From Riemerella anatipestifer_E (GTDB taxonomy: Bacteria > Bacteroidota > Bacteroidia > Flavobacteriales > Weeksellaceae), in assembly GCF_009932355.1 (NCBI RefSeq), contig NZ_LEKU01000011.1:1-64000 (forward strand): a DNA stretch of 64,000 bases. The letters are read 5' to 3'. The notes below the pieces were generated by a model that had not been told where the DNA came from, did not search any database, and saw only the letters and a program-made list of their open reading frames with translations. The translations under genes were made by a program, and so were the position numbers. Position 1 is the stretch's first letter. Each line of letters starts with the position of its first letter. Shown one piece after another: positions 43,175 through 53,438 of this stretch.

Positions 43175-44853
43175 ATGGAAAATTTCATAGTATCTGCGAG
43201 AAAATATCGTCCACAAGAGTTTGACACTGTTGTGGGGCAGTCGCATATCACAGATACTTTGGAGCACGCCATTGCCGAAAACCAGTTGGCTCAAGCATTG
43301 TTATTCTGTGGACCTCGTGGTGTAGGTAAAACAACTTGCGCAAGGATTTTAGCAAGGAAGATTAACGAAAAAGATGGCGCTACGAGCGAAGATGGCTTTT
43401 CTTATAATATCTTTGAACTAGATGCCGCGTCTAACAACTCTGTAGATGATATACGAGAGCTTACCGACCAAGTGCGTTATGCACCACAGGTGGGTAAATA
43501 TAAGGTGTATATTATAGATGAGGTGCATATGTTGTCTTCACAGGCATTTAATGCATTTCTTAAAACTTTAGAAGAGCCACCTGCACACGCTATTTTTATT
43601 TTAGCAACTACGGAGAAACATAAGATTATCCCTACCATTTTGTCTAGATGTCAAATTTATGATTTCAAGAGAATTACCATAGAGGACATACAAGGACATC
43701 TTAGGAAAATAGCAGATAAAGAAGGTATTAGCTACGAAGACGATGCACTTTTCCTTATCGCTCAAAAGGCAGATGGAGCTCTTAGAGATGCTTTGTCTAT
43801 TTTTGATAGATTGGTAACATTTACCCAAAAGAATATTACCCTTGCAAAAGCAGCGGAGGTACTTAATATTTTGGACTATGACCAATACATCAAAATAGTA
43901 GATTTAATCCACGCTAATGATATTCCTAATGTTTTGGTAGCGTTCAACGAAATTGTGAAAAAGGGTTTTGACCCTCATATTTTCATTGCAGGATTGGGGA
44001 ATCACTACCGAGATTTAATGATGGCTCAAAATTCATCTACTTTAAACTTGATAGAGGTAGGCGAGAAAACTAAAGCCAAATATGCAGAACAAAGCAAAAA
44101 ATGGACAGCTCAGCAGTTGGTAGATGCGATAGAAATTTGCAACTATGCAGACATCAATTATAAGAGTTCCAAAAATCCTCGTCTTACGGTGGAGATAGCC
44201 CTAATGCAACTGGCTAGCCTCACCCACGGGACAGAAGGAACTAAAAAAAAAAGTTTCTGATTTTAGCACCTCTTGTTAAAGAAGGGGCAGTTCAGAAAAC
44301 TAGTGAAAAGGCGTCCACGGTTCATACAGAAAACTCTAAACTCATTTCCGAAACACCAGAAATAGAAATCAAAAAGGCTAAAGAACCTATTTTGAAGGAG
44401 TCTGTAAAGTCTTCATTTAGCATTAAAGAGGCTATAAACAAAACAGAAGAGTTACAGGTAGAAGAGGAAATAAAAGAAGAGGAGCTTCCCGATGGACATT
44501 TTAGTGAGACCGATTTACAAAAAGAATGGAAACATTTTTTGAAAAAATTAGCTCGTGAGGATATGGTAACCTTTAATGCCGTACAAAATTTTACCATAGA
44601 AAAAGCAGAAGAAAATAGAGTTTGTATTAGATATACATCTGAATCGGCTAGGGTAGAGTTTGAAAAGGTTAGTCCTCAGTTTTTTAATGATTTTAAGCAT
44701 AAGTTTAATAACTATCGTGTAAAGTTTGATTTTGAAAAAGCGGAGCGAGTAATCATTAAAAAGGAAACAAAACGAGATTTATTTAATAAAATGGTGGAGG
44801 TAAATCCATTATTGAAAGACTTGCAGGAACTGATGCAGTTTGATTTTAATTAA
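43175..44853 (+). CDS. dnaX: DNA polymerase III gamma/tau subunit, frame shift at A10
   Basis: The zero frame (43175-44260) encodes 361 residues: Walker A GPRGVGKT (46-53), YIIDEVHML, SRC motif in ILSRCQIYDF, and the domain III helices to about 355. It stops at TGA just behind a run of ten A (44243-44252). Shifting -1 (or one extra A in the mRNA) continues through an acidic linker and a C-terminal domain to 44853, for a total of about 559 residues. This gives gamma-like and tau-like products, as known for dnaX in E. coli (ribosomal frameshift) and Thermus (slippage at an A9). The zinc-binding Cys cluster after Walker A is missing (INEKDGATSEDGFSYNI). A genuine mutation or sequencing error cannot be excluded. 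Confidence 0.9.
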
Positions 44854-44864
44854 GTGTAAATACA

Positions 44865-45947
44865 ATGAATTTAAGAGATTTAAAAAACGATTGGTTGCAA
44901 AATTATCCGCAGCCAATGGTGATAGCAGGACCTTGCAGTGCAGAAAGTGAGGAGCAGATGCTAGAAACAGCTAGAGGAATTAAAGAAGCTAATGCAAAGA
45001 TAGATGTTTTCCGTGCAGGTATTTGGAAGCCAAGAACTAAACCAGGCTCATTTGAAGGAGTAGGGGTAATAGGGCTTAGTTGGCTTAAAAAAGTTAAAGA
45101 AGAATTTGGCTTTAAAACGGCAACCGAAGTAGCTAACGCTCACCATGTGTATGCGGCTTTGGAGGCAGATGTAGATATTCTTTGGGTAGGAGCTCGTTCT
45201 ACGGTAAACCCTTTTACAGTACAAGAAATTGCGGTAGCACTCAAAGGTACAGATAAACCTGTGTTGGTTAAAAATCCTGTTAATCCAGACCTTGCTTTAT
45301 GGGTAGGAGCTTTAGAGAGGCTTTTGGCACAAGATGTTAAAAATTTAGGAGCAATTCATAGAGGATTTTCTACTTATCAGAAAACGCAATACCGTAATAT
45401 ACCTAACTGGCATATCGCATTAGATTTTAAAAATCAGTTTCCTAATATACCAATGTTTGTGGACCCTTCACACATTTGTGGGAATAGAGAAGGACTGTTT
45501 GACATTACTCAAGAAGCACTTAATGTAGGCTACGAAGGAGCGATGATAGAAACTCATTGCACTCCAGATAAGGCTTGGAGTGATGCTTCGCAACAAATTA
45601 CACCATCAGTTTTAGATGAAATGATAAGTCGCTTAAAGGTAAGAACTTCGGATATTTCTGGCTACGAAGATGATATGGGAAAACATAGAGCTTTAATTTC
45701 TGATATAGATTTTCAGTTGATGGAACTTCTTTCTAACCGAATGAGAATATCAGAGAAAATAGGAACTCTAAAGAAAGAAAATAATATTGCTATTTTCCAA
45801 CCTGAAAGATGGAAAGAAATTACAGAATATGCTAGAAAAAAAGCTGATGAAACGGGTATGAGTCAGGATTTTATAGAAAAAATATTTAAAGCTATTCACG
45901 AAGAGTCTATCGAGGTTCAGAATAAAGTAATGATAGGTTCAAAATAA
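44865..45947 (+). CDS. DAHP synthase fused to chorismate mutase
   Basis: This 360-residue enzyme has an N-terminal 3-deoxy-7-phosphoheptulonate synthase domain of the small type (about 1-260). It shows MVIAGPCSAES, DVFRAGIWKPRTKPGSFEGVG, GARSTVNPF and MFVDPSHICGNR. A C-terminal AroQ-type chorismate mutase follows (about 270-355: HRALISDIDFQLMELLSNRMRISEKIGTLKKENN). It controls entry into aromatic amino-acid synthesis; the mutase part can also act as the sensor. It starts 11 bases after the tau frame of dnaX ends. Confidence 0.94.
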   Translation: MNLRDLKNDWLQNYPQPMVIAGPCSAESEEQMLETARGIKEANAKIDVFRAGIWKPRTKPGSFEGVGVIGLSWLKKVKEEFGFKTATEVANAHHVYAALEADVDILWVGARSTVNPFTVQEIAVALKGTDKPVLVKNPVNPDLALWVGALERLLAQDVKNLGAIHRGFSTYQKTQYRNIPNWHIALDFKNQFPNIPMFVDPSHICGNREGLFDITQEALNVGYEGAMIETHCTPDKAWSDASQQITPSVLDEMISRLKVRTSDISGYEDDMGKHRALISDIDFQLMELLSNRMRISEKIGTLKKENNIAIFQPERWKEITEYARKKADETGMSQDFIEKIFKAIHEESIEVQNKVMIGSK

Positions 45948-45964
45948 GTTTCGAAAAATAAATA

Positions 45965-46000
45965 AAAAATCGGTTGTCATTATTTGTACAACCGATTTTT
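45965..46000. terminator. Bidirectional terminator
   Basis: Stem AAAAATCGGTTGT/ACAACCGATTTTT in the gap between two convergent genes; T-tract on both strands. Confidence 0.85.
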
Positions 46001-46021
46001 TATTAAATATCATTATCGTCT

Positions 46022-48598
46022 TTAGAACGGATAACCAAAGGCAAAGTTAAGTGTAGGTTTAAGCGGCTTTATATGGCTGATTCTCCAGCGTTCTCCTTCT
46101 GGTTGGTTGGGGTCGTACATTTTGTAGGCAAAATCTACTCTGAGGGTAACATAGGCAACATTTATTCTTACGCCAAAGCCACTACCAACGCCTAACTGCT
46201 TGTAAAATTTATTGAACTTAAAGGCATCTCCTAACCCTGTATCTTTAAGCGACCAAATGTTTCCTGCATCTGTAAACAAAGCCCCTTCAAACATATTATT
46301 GATAGGAAATCTGTACTCTATATTAGAAGTTAGTTTTACATTTCCCATAATAAAAGACCTTACCTTTTCATTTATTTGAGAATCGGCAGGTCCAAGACCT
46401 CCAAAGGCAATCCACGCACGGATATCATTAGAGCCACCATTAAAATAAGACCTTACAAATGGCATATTAGATGAGTTTCCGTAAGGAATACCTACGCCGA
46501 TAAATTGTCTGAAAACAAGTGTTGATTTATTGATACTAAGGTGCTTTCTGACATCTGCATCAAATTTTACAAACTGAGAATAAGGAATATTGAATATTGT
46601 TTTTTCATTGTCGGTCAAGATGCTTTTGGAGTCTTTAGTTTTTCCAAACAGACTAATGAGGTTTCCGGCTAATTCCATTTTTCCACTGAAGTAGAATGGG
46701 TGTCTGAAATATTTTTTACCAATCTCGTTATACAAAAATTGATAGTTTAAAGAAGAAATAAGTACATTCTGCGTTTGTCTATCTCTATTGAGTAGAGATT
46801 GTAAGAAAGTGTTGTAAATGTCTCTGTTTTCAGTAGTTAAAGAGTTTAAAAAATCCCCGTCAGAAACTATTGTCCTAGAAACATCATCATAGGAGTAAGC
46901 TTTAACATCGTAAGAAGGATTAAAGGCTTGGTAAAGATTAAATATATTTTGCCTTACCTCATTATCTCCACGGAATAGGTCGTAATAACTGTCTTTATTT
47001 CTAGTTAAACTCAGCTGTGTATTGAATAGGGAAAGCCTGTGAGAAACCACATCGTTTACATTGGCGGTATAGTTGAGGCTTCCATTAAAGTTAATCCTGT
47101 CCATACCAATGTTATTCTGTACAGAAGTTCCTAAAACAATAGAAGTTGTGGGAGAATAGCGTTTAGGAATTAATTTGTAATGTTTAAAAGGGAGTAAAAG
47201 CCTAGGAACATTAAGAGCTACCTGTGCAGAGAGCTCATAGGCGTTGAATATTTTACCAGGGTCTTTGGCATTTTTGGTAGTACCTATGATACCTGAGAAA
47301 CTTGTGGATAGGTTTTCTGCACCACCAAAAACATTTCTCGAAGTTAACTCAACAGATGGAGAAAAACCAAAGTTTAATATTTGAGAATAATGAGCATCAA
47401 AAGCTGTTTTGAATTCGTATTTAGAAAGTGGCTTTAGAACATATCTTACATCTAAAATACTATCACTGTTTTTTCTTAGTCCCTCTTTGTAATCTATAAT
47501 GCTAAAATTGTTCATAGCATTGATGTTCCTTTTGGTGAGGTCTAAAAACTTTTGAGTGTAAATTTCTCCATTTTTAAGAATGATGGGTAGCCATAGGGAG
47601 CGGGTAGAGTATTGCTTATCAAGTTTGTGTATTCTTACACTATCGTCTTGGGGAATTTTATCAAAACGATAAGGTTTAGTGCTTAGGGTGTCACTAATAT
47701 GGTTTACAACAAATACATCTACTTTTCCTATAGTTGCTTTTTTATAGGGACTGTCTTTGTCATTTCTATGTATATACATAGTGAGAGGCACATTTTTGTT
47801 ACTCTCTAGGGTATCTGCCGTAAAGTAAATTTCCTCGTTAGTTTTGTTGAAACTATAATAACCTGCCTCACGCATACGCTCGGTAATTCTTTTGACTTCC
47901 TCTTCTAGGTTCTTTTGGTCAAGAATATCGCCAGTTTTTATTTTACTTTTATCAAATTCACTTTCATAGATACTTCTGATATTGCTGTCAGGGATAGAAT
48001 AGTAATAGTTTTTTATTCTAGTAGGTTCGTTAAATGTAAGTTTGTAAGTTACTTGGGCCTTCTGTTTTGCAGTGTCAATATCTTGTTTGTAAGTTACTTT
48101 AGCATCCCAATAGCCTCTATAACGCATAAATTGTCTCATATTTTTAGCACTAGCTATGGTTTTTCCTTGTTCCAAAATTTTAGGAGCTTCACCTACGGTG
48201 TGTAGAAAACGGTCTTTAGTTAAAGATTTTCCTACATATTCAGGGTGACCATACTTAATAAATAGAGAATCTCTTAAACTTTGATTTCTCATTTGGTTAG
48301 GGTAGGTCATATATTCTGTAAGAATAGTGTCATATTTAGGGTTAGCAGCATTATATAACCATAATCCTAGAGGAACTACAAAAAGGACTTTTTTATTAGG
48401 TCTTTGTTGTGTGTAATTAGATATTTCGCTGGAAAATAGCTTTTTATCTTCGTAAATTATAGTGTTTTTCGTAAGTAAGGCTTCACCGTGAGGTACTTTT
48501 TTGGTGCTACTACAAGCGTACAAAAAAGCAAGTAGAATTGTGAGTGCGGAAAATAAATAATACTTTTGAAAATATTTTCTGATATGCTTACGAGTCAT
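46022..48598 (-). CDS. TamL-like BamA/TamA family lipoprotein
   Basis: The product has 858 residues. The start has a lipoprotein signal with lipobox LYAC (Cys29), POTRA-like domains follow (about 130-440, including KNMRQFMRYRGYWDAKVTYKQD), and a C-terminal 16-strand Omp85 barrel ends in FGYPF. This matches the lipidated TamA homologue of Bacteroidota (TamL), which with TamB helps to insert outer-membrane proteins or lipids. The TamB gene is not adjacent. The 5' end overlaps the divergent methyltransferase gene by 15 bases, an unusual head-to-head overlap. Confidence 0.9.
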   Translation of the reverse strand: MTRKHIRKYFQKYYLFSALTILLAFLYACSSTKKVPHGEALLTKNTIIYEDKKLFSSEISNYTQQRPNKKVLFVVPLGLWLYNAANPKYDTILTEYMTYPNQMRNQSLRDSLFIKYGHPEYVGKSLTKDRFLHTVGEAPKILEQGKTIASAKNMRQFMRYRGYWDAKVTYKQDIDTAKQKAQVTYKLTFNEPTRIKNYYYSIPDSNIRSIYESEFDKSKIKTGDILDQKNLEEEVKRITERMREAGYYSFNKTNEEIYFTADTLESNKNVPLTMYIHRNDKDSPYKKATIGKVDVFVVNHISDTLSTKPYRFDKIPQDDSVRIHKLDKQYSTRSLWLPIILKNGEIYTQKFLDLTKRNINAMNNFSIIDYKEGLRKNSDSILDVRYVLKPLSKYEFKTAFDAHYSQILNFGFSPSVELTSRNVFGGAENLSTSFSGIIGTTKNAKDPGKIFNAYELSAQVALNVPRLLLPFKHYKLIPKRYSPTTSIVLGTSVQNNIGMDRINFNGSLNYTANVNDVVSHRLSLFNTQLSLTRNKDSYYDLFRGDNEVRQNIFNLYQAFNPSYDVKAYSYDDVSRTIVSDGDFLNSLTTENRDIYNTFLQSLLNRDRQTQNVLISSLNYQFLYNEIGKKYFRHPFYFSGKMELAGNLISLFGKTKDSKSILTDNEKTIFNIPYSQFVKFDADVRKHLSINKSTLVFRQFIGVGIPYGNSSNMPFVRSYFNGGSNDIRAWIAFGGLGPADSQINEKVRSFIMGNVKLTSNIEYRFPINNMFEGALFTDAGNIWSLKDTGLGDAFKFNKFYKQLGVGSGFGVRINVAYVTLRVDFAYKMYDPNQPEGERWRISHIKPLKPTLNFAFGYPF

Positions 48599-49312
48599 AA
48601 AGTTAAAATTTTACAATCTTTGGATAAGAAAAAATTCAGACAAAAATACAATTTGTTTTTGGTTGAAGGTAACAAAATCATCAAAGAATTAAAAAACACC
48701 AATATAGAAATAGAGTCTGTTTACTCTGCTAATTCCGATGGAATAGAATTTTTAGCTGATGTTTTAGTTCCCATTACAGAAAAAGAGTTAAAAAAGATAA
48801 GTTTTCTTAAAACACCTAAAGATAGTGTAGCCGTTTGTTATTTGCCTACTCCAAAAATTACAGAAGATAGCAATATTAACTTGGTTTTAGATGGGCTTCA
48901 AGACCCAGGTAATTTGGGAACTATTATCCGTTTGGCAGATTGGTTTGGTATAGAACAGATAGTATGCAGTACAGATACCGTAGATGTTTACAATCCTAAA
49001 GTGATACAAGCTACCAAGGGCTCTTTTACCAGAGTAAATGTGGTGTATAGCGATATAGAGCAGTTTTTATCAAATTCTTCTGCGGAAAATATAGGTACAG
49101 ATATGGAGGGCGAAAATCTGTATAAAACTAATTTTCCCAAAAAGTTCAATCTAGTGTTAGGAAATGAAGGCAACGGAATGCGACCTAGCGTAGAACGATT
49201 GATGAAACGAAATATCACTATTCCTCGTTTTGGCAATCATAAAGCTACGGAAAGCCTTAATGTGTCTATGGCGGCAGGAATTATTTTGGGGCAAGTGTTT
49301 TCTGATAAATAA
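48584..49312 (+). CDS. TrmH/SpoU family RNA methyltransferase
   Basis: From the ATG at 48584 the protein has 242 residues: a small N-terminal substrate-binding domain (LTSHKVKILQSLDKKKFRQKYNLFLVEGNKII) and a SPOUT domain with the knot motifs LVLDGLQDPGNLGTIIRLADWFG, NLVLGNEGNGM and LNVSMAAGIILG. Members add 2'-O-methyl groups to tRNA or 23S rRNA; the exact site is not evident. The family start MLTS places the initiation codon inside the first codons of the divergent tamL-like gene. Confidence 0.9.
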   Translation: MLTSHKVKILQSLDKKKFRQKYNLFLVEGNKIIKELKNTNIEIESVYSANSDGIEFLADVLVPITEKELKKISFLKTPKDSVAVCYLPTPKITEDSNINLVLDGLQDPGNLGTIIRLADWFGIEQIVCSTDTVDVYNPKVIQATKGSFTRVNVVYSDIEQFLSNSSAENIGTDMEGENLYKTNFPKKFNLVLGNEGNGMRPSVERLMKRNITIPRFGNHKATESLNVSMAAGIILGQVFSDK

Positions 49313-49390
49313 TTTATTGTTATAAAGTCTTTTGCAGTACAAAAGAGAGGAGTGCTATAGGCAAAATGTTGTGTTTTTTTCTTCAAACAT

Positions 49391-49421
49391 TTGCACACCT
49401 CCATAAAAGGTTATAATTTTG
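49391..49421 (+). promoter_or_regulatory. Promoter of leader cistron, locus 2
   Basis: TTG (49391-49393), 20-base spacer, TAATTTTG (49414-49421), then 10 bases to an ATG; same spacing as at locus 1. Confidence 0.75.
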
Positions 49422-49431
49422 CTTCATATTT

Positions 49432-49907
<476 letters not shown>

Positions 49908-49926
49908 ATCTTAAATCTTAAAACAT

Positions 49927-50310
49927 ATGCCAATTAAGTACAAAGTCATTCAGAAAGGGCAACCGGGAGTTGCCGGTGGAGGCGAAAAGAAATATTACGC
50001 CTCTGCAAACACGGTAAGCGAGAAAACTTTAGCAGGACTTACCAAAGACATTGAGAAAATTTCCACCGTAAGCGGTGCCGACATCAGGGCAGTCCTGTAT
50101 GCTTTGGTAGATGTCATGCAGACCTCATTATCGGAGGGGCAAGTGGTAAGGCTTGGCGAGCTTGGCAGCATGCGGGTAAGCATCAGTAGCGAGGGCAAAG
50201 CCACGGAGGAAGAGGTAACCACCTCGGCAATTAAAAATGCCAAAGTGCTTTTTACCCCAGGTACAGACCTCAAAAAAATGTTAGTCACGCTGAAGTATGA
50301 AAAAATGTAG
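49927..50310 (+). CDS. HU-like DNA-binding protein (HU-HIG type)
   Basis: This 127-residue protein fits the HU-HIG group of Bacteroidota histone-like proteins: start MPIKYKVIQKGQPG, KKYYASANTVSEKTLAGLTKDIEKIS, and the core DVMQTSLSEGQVVRLGELGSMRVSISSEGKATEEEV. It has the beta-arm region GSMRVSISS and ends LVTLKYEKM. The base composition is clearly more GC-rich than its surroundings. It follows the leader cistron of locus 2 by 19 bases and ends in a strong terminator. Its DNA targets are unknown; a role in controlling the neighbouring surface gene is only a guess from location. Confidence 0.9.
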   Translation: MPIKYKVIQKGQPGVAGGGEKKYYASANTVSEKTLAGLTKDIEKISTVSGADIRAVLYALVDVMQTSLSEGQVVRLGELGSMRVSISSEGKATEEEVTTSAIKNAKVLFTPGTDLKKMLVTLKYEKM

Positions 50311-50323
50311 TGTGTATAGAGTA

Positions 50324-50362
50324 AAAAACACGCGTGAAAAAAAAATCCGCATGCGTGTTTTT
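50324..50362 (+). terminator. Terminator after the HU-like gene
   Basis: Stem AAAAACACGCGTG/CATGCGTGTTTTT (one G-U pair); a second small hairpin AAAACAC/GTGTTTT with TTTTTT follows at 50368-50388. Confidence 0.8.
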
Positions 50363-50441
50363 GGAGAAAAACACCTGTGTTTTTTTTGGTCTCTGCGAAC
50401 ACCCTCTACAAAGGCTTTTGCAGAAAGCGTTTTTTCAAGGG

Positions 50442-50543
50442 TTCAAAGTTTAAGATTCAAATATTCAAGGAATCAGCAGAGCTATTGAGCTACACCCCCA
50501 GAACTTTAAACCTAGAACCTTAACCTTTAACTTCTTAAATCTT
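50442..50543 (+). repeat. Pre-gene spacer repeat, copy B
   Basis: Diverged copy of 49826-49926; shares TTCAAATATTCAAGGAATC and AGAGCTATTGA and ends TTCTTAAATCTT before the surface gene ATG. Confidence 0.75.
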
Positions 50544-52952
50544 ATGAAAACATTAAAACTAAAAGCCTATACCTTTTTAATATCAGGTTTAGGACTTACA
50601 AGTATTTACGGTCAGGTTGGCATCAATACAGAACAACCAAAAGTGACCTTGGATGTGGTTGGCAAGCCAACTAATATTAGTTCCTTAGACGGGATTACTG
50701 CTCCTCGTATAAAAGGAGTAGAACTAAAGGCTAAAACCTATACCTCTGAACAGAAAGGAGCCATTGTCTATGTAACAGAGGTAGAGACCTCCCCTACAGG
50801 ACAAACGGCTAATGTTACCAATGTAGGGTACTATTATTTTGATGGTTCCTTGTGGCAAAAATTTTCAGGGAAGACTTATACGGCAGGAACAGGACTATTG
50901 CTTAATGGAACTACATTTAGCCATGCTGCTCACACAGGAGATGTAACGGGAACCACCGTTTTAACAATAGCAGATAATGCTGTTACTTCAGCAAAGATAG
51001 CCGACGGTACTATAGTAGGTGCAGATATTGCGGATGGTACTATTAATTCTACAAAGTTGGCACCAGGTGTATTAACCAATATATATAACTCCGATGGAAC
51101 GTTGTCTAGTAACAGAGTTGTAACAGCAGGAGATAACACGCTTACTGTTAAGGGTACTTCGGCAACACCTTTTATAGTGGAAGGTAATAATTGGACACCA
51201 CTAAAAGTAGTTACTACTAATGCAGCAGGGGGAGGTATTGTTTTACAACCAGGAACTGCTGGGTGGGATAATCGTGTGGAAATGAAGGCTACTCCAGCTG
51301 GGGATATGCATGTCTACACTAACGGAGGCGGAGATGCTTTGACTATTACAAAATCAGGAGATGCAGGTATAGGAACAATAAATCCGTCTGCAAAATTACA
51401 TGTGGCTGGTACTACAAGGATAGATAATTTACCATTGGGGGATCAGGCAGATCAAATAGTAACAGCAGATGCAAATGGTAACTTAAGAAAGAGAGCTGTA
51501 GGGGATGTGGTAAGTGCTAACTCTACCAATATATATAACTCCGATGGAACGTTGTCTAGTAACAGAGTGGTAACAGCAGGAGATAACACGCTTACTGTTA
51601 AGGGTACTTCGGCAACACCTTTTATAGTAGAGGGTAACAATTGGACACCACTAAAAGTAGTTACTACTAATGCAGCAGGAGGAGGTATTGTTTTACAACC
51701 AGGAACTGCTGGGTGGGATAATCGTGTGGAAATGAAGGCTACTCCAGCTGGGGATATGCGTGTCTACACTAACGGAGGCGGAGATGCTTTGACTATTACA
51801 AAATCAGGAGATGCGGGTATAGGAACAATAAATCCGTCTGCAAAATTACATGTGGCTGGTACTACAAGGATAGATAATTTACCATTGGGGGATCAAGCAG
51901 ATCAAATAGTAACAGCAGATGCAAATGGTAACTTAAGAAAGAGAGCTGTAGGGGATGTGGTAAGTGCTAACTCTACCAATATATATAACTCCGATGGAAC
52001 GTTGTCTAGTAACAGAGTTGTAACAGCAGGAGATAATACACTTACTGTTAAGGGTACTTCGGCAACACCTTTTATAGTGGAAGGTAATAATTGGACCCCA
52101 CTAAAAGTAGTTACTACTAATGCAGCAGGAGGAGGTATTGTTTTACAACCAGGAACTGATGGATGGGATAATCGTGTAGAAATGAAGGCTACTCCAGCTG
52201 GGGATATGCGTGTCTACACTAACGGAGGCGGAGATGCTTTAGCTGTTACTAAGACAGGTAATGTGGGAATAGGGACGAATAGCCCACAGGCAAAACTAGA
52301 TGTTGTAGGAAGTGTTAGAATAGCTGATGGTACACAGCAGGCAGGAAGAATACTTACTTCTGATAGTAATGGTAATGCTTCATGGGAGACTCCTACGATG
52401 AGTTATGCTTATGCAATTGGAAAAGGTGTTTATGATCAAAACTTTCCAGGATCTACTATACCTGCGATCCCTGGAGGGGATAGGTATATCTACACAGGTA
52501 TGAAGATAACTTTACCTACTAAAGGAAAATACGCGATATTATTAGATTTAGCTATTTCTACAGTGCCAAGCCTTGGAGTTCAGCCTTTATTAAGTCATAA
52601 TCCGGCTTATACTCCTAGTAATAATTTAGTAGAAGGTGAAGCTATAGTTGTTAAAGGTACTTTTTGGGACGAAATACTGCCGGAAGGGATTGATAAAGAT
52701 CCTATTTATGGTGTTCCTATGAAAAATAAAGCAAATAGTATGTGGTCTGGTACGCTTGTATTTCCTTTAGCTTTACAGAGGGCATCTAATACAATGTATA
52801 TAGAAAATACAACATCAGGACCCAAAACTTTTTATTTCTATGGAATGGCAGTAATCTTGAATCCTAAATCTAATCAGACAAAGTATGTTTATGAATTAGC
52901 TAGTGGAAGATGGGGAGAAGAATCTTTAACGGCTTTTAAGATAGGAGAATAG
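50544..52952 (+). CDS. Large surface protein with three 150-residue repeats
   Basis: This 802-residue exported protein has a signal peptide (MKTLKLKAYTFLISGLGLTSIYG), the opening motif QVGINTEQPKVTLDVVG shared with the protein at 22099, a GYYYFDGSLWQKFSG strand, and a repeat DGTI/IADNAV segment. Near-identical 150-residue repeats starting NIYNSDGTLSSNRVV come next: two complete and one partial. The C-terminal domain (about 620-802) is different from that of locus 1 and carries no known sorting signal that I can identify. It is probably a surface fibre or adhesin; collagen- or tail-fibre-like folding is possible. Confidence 0.82.
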   Translation: MKTLKLKAYTFLISGLGLTSIYGQVGINTEQPKVTLDVVGKPTNISSLDGITAPRIKGVELKAKTYTSEQKGAIVYVTEVETSPTGQTANVTNVGYYYFDGSLWQKFSGKTYTAGTGLLLNGTTFSHAAHTGDVTGTTVLTIADNAVTSAKIADGTIVGADIADGTINSTKLAPGVLTNIYNSDGTLSSNRVVTAGDNTLTVKGTSATPFIVEGNNWTPLKVVTTNAAGGGIVLQPGTAGWDNRVEMKATPAGDMHVYTNGGGDALTITKSGDAGIGTINPSAKLHVAGTTRIDNLPLGDQADQIVTADANGNLRKRAVGDVVSANSTNIYNSDGTLSSNRVVTAGDNTLTVKGTSATPFIVEGNNWTPLKVVTTNAAGGGIVLQPGTAGWDNRVEMKATPAGDMRVYTNGGGDALTITKSGDAGIGTINPSAKLHVAGTTRIDNLPLGDQADQIVTADANGNLRKRAVGDVVSANSTNIYNSDGTLSSNRVVTAGDNTLTVKGTSATPFIVEGNNWTPLKVVTTNAAGGGIVLQPGTDGWDNRVEMKATPAGDMRVYTNGGGDALAVTKTGNVGIGTNSPQAKLDVVGSVRIADGTQQAGRILTSDSNGNASWETPTMSYAYAIGKGVYDQNFPGSTIPAIPGGDRYIYTGMKITLPTKGKYAILLDLAISTVPSLGVQPLLSHNPAYTPSNNLVEGEAIVVKGTFWDEILPEGIDKDPIYGVPMKNKANSMWSGTLVFPLALQRASNTMYIENTTSGPKTFYFYGMAVILNPKSNQTKYVYELASGRWGEESLTAFKIGE
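51075..52240 (+). repeat. 450-bp in-frame direct repeats
   Basis: Units start at 51075, 51525 and 51975; the first two are complete and the third stops near 52240. The period is exactly 450 bases (150 codons) and the copies differ at only a few bases, so recombination can change their number without breaking the frame. Confidence 0.95.
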
Positions 52953-53438
52953 TTAGAATAGGTTATATATGTTTTATTTGAAATGTTTGAAAACGATACG
53001 GTCAAAATATAAATATTCAAAAAAAGAAATTTTATTGAGATCTGTCGTGTTAAGAGATTGATAGTTTAGAAGTGGAAAACTATATAAGTATTATCCGATA
53101 ATTAAAGGAAACTATCTTAATTGAAGAAAAACTAACCGAAATTCTAAGTATACCCATTTTATTCAATAGAGTATTTTGAGATATGATGGATTTTACCCTT
53201 TCTTATTTATTGAGGAGGGGTTTTTCTTAATAATAAAGATATTTCACTATGAGAGAAAGAGATTAAGTTAGAAAATCACTTTTGTTTTAATCATACAAAT
53301 TGGCTCTACAATGTATTAAGAAAGTGAGGGGAAAAGTATAAATGATGATTTTTATCAAATGTTAATAAAAATTAACATTAGAATTTCTTTAGTTCCGAGT
53401 TTATACAGATATTTGCCGTCTGAAAAAATAAAAACAAA
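52953..53438. other. Intergenic region, no gene seen
   Basis: These 486 bases separate surface protein 2 from the phosphate-transport operon. All frames are interrupted often. A weak dyad near 53190-53230 with a TTTTTCTT tail may terminate the surface gene. A sequence GATATTTG near 53409 resembles a -7 box for the next operon. Nothing else is recognised. Confidence 0.45.

Noticed and set aside
50868..51090. Antisense open frames over the surface protein repeats
   Set aside because: They arise from the repetitive, low-stop composition of the surface gene and have no promoter or start context.
52953..53438. Degenerate gene behind surface protein 2
   Set aside because: Stops in all frames and no similarity to the C-terminal domains of the other surface protein.
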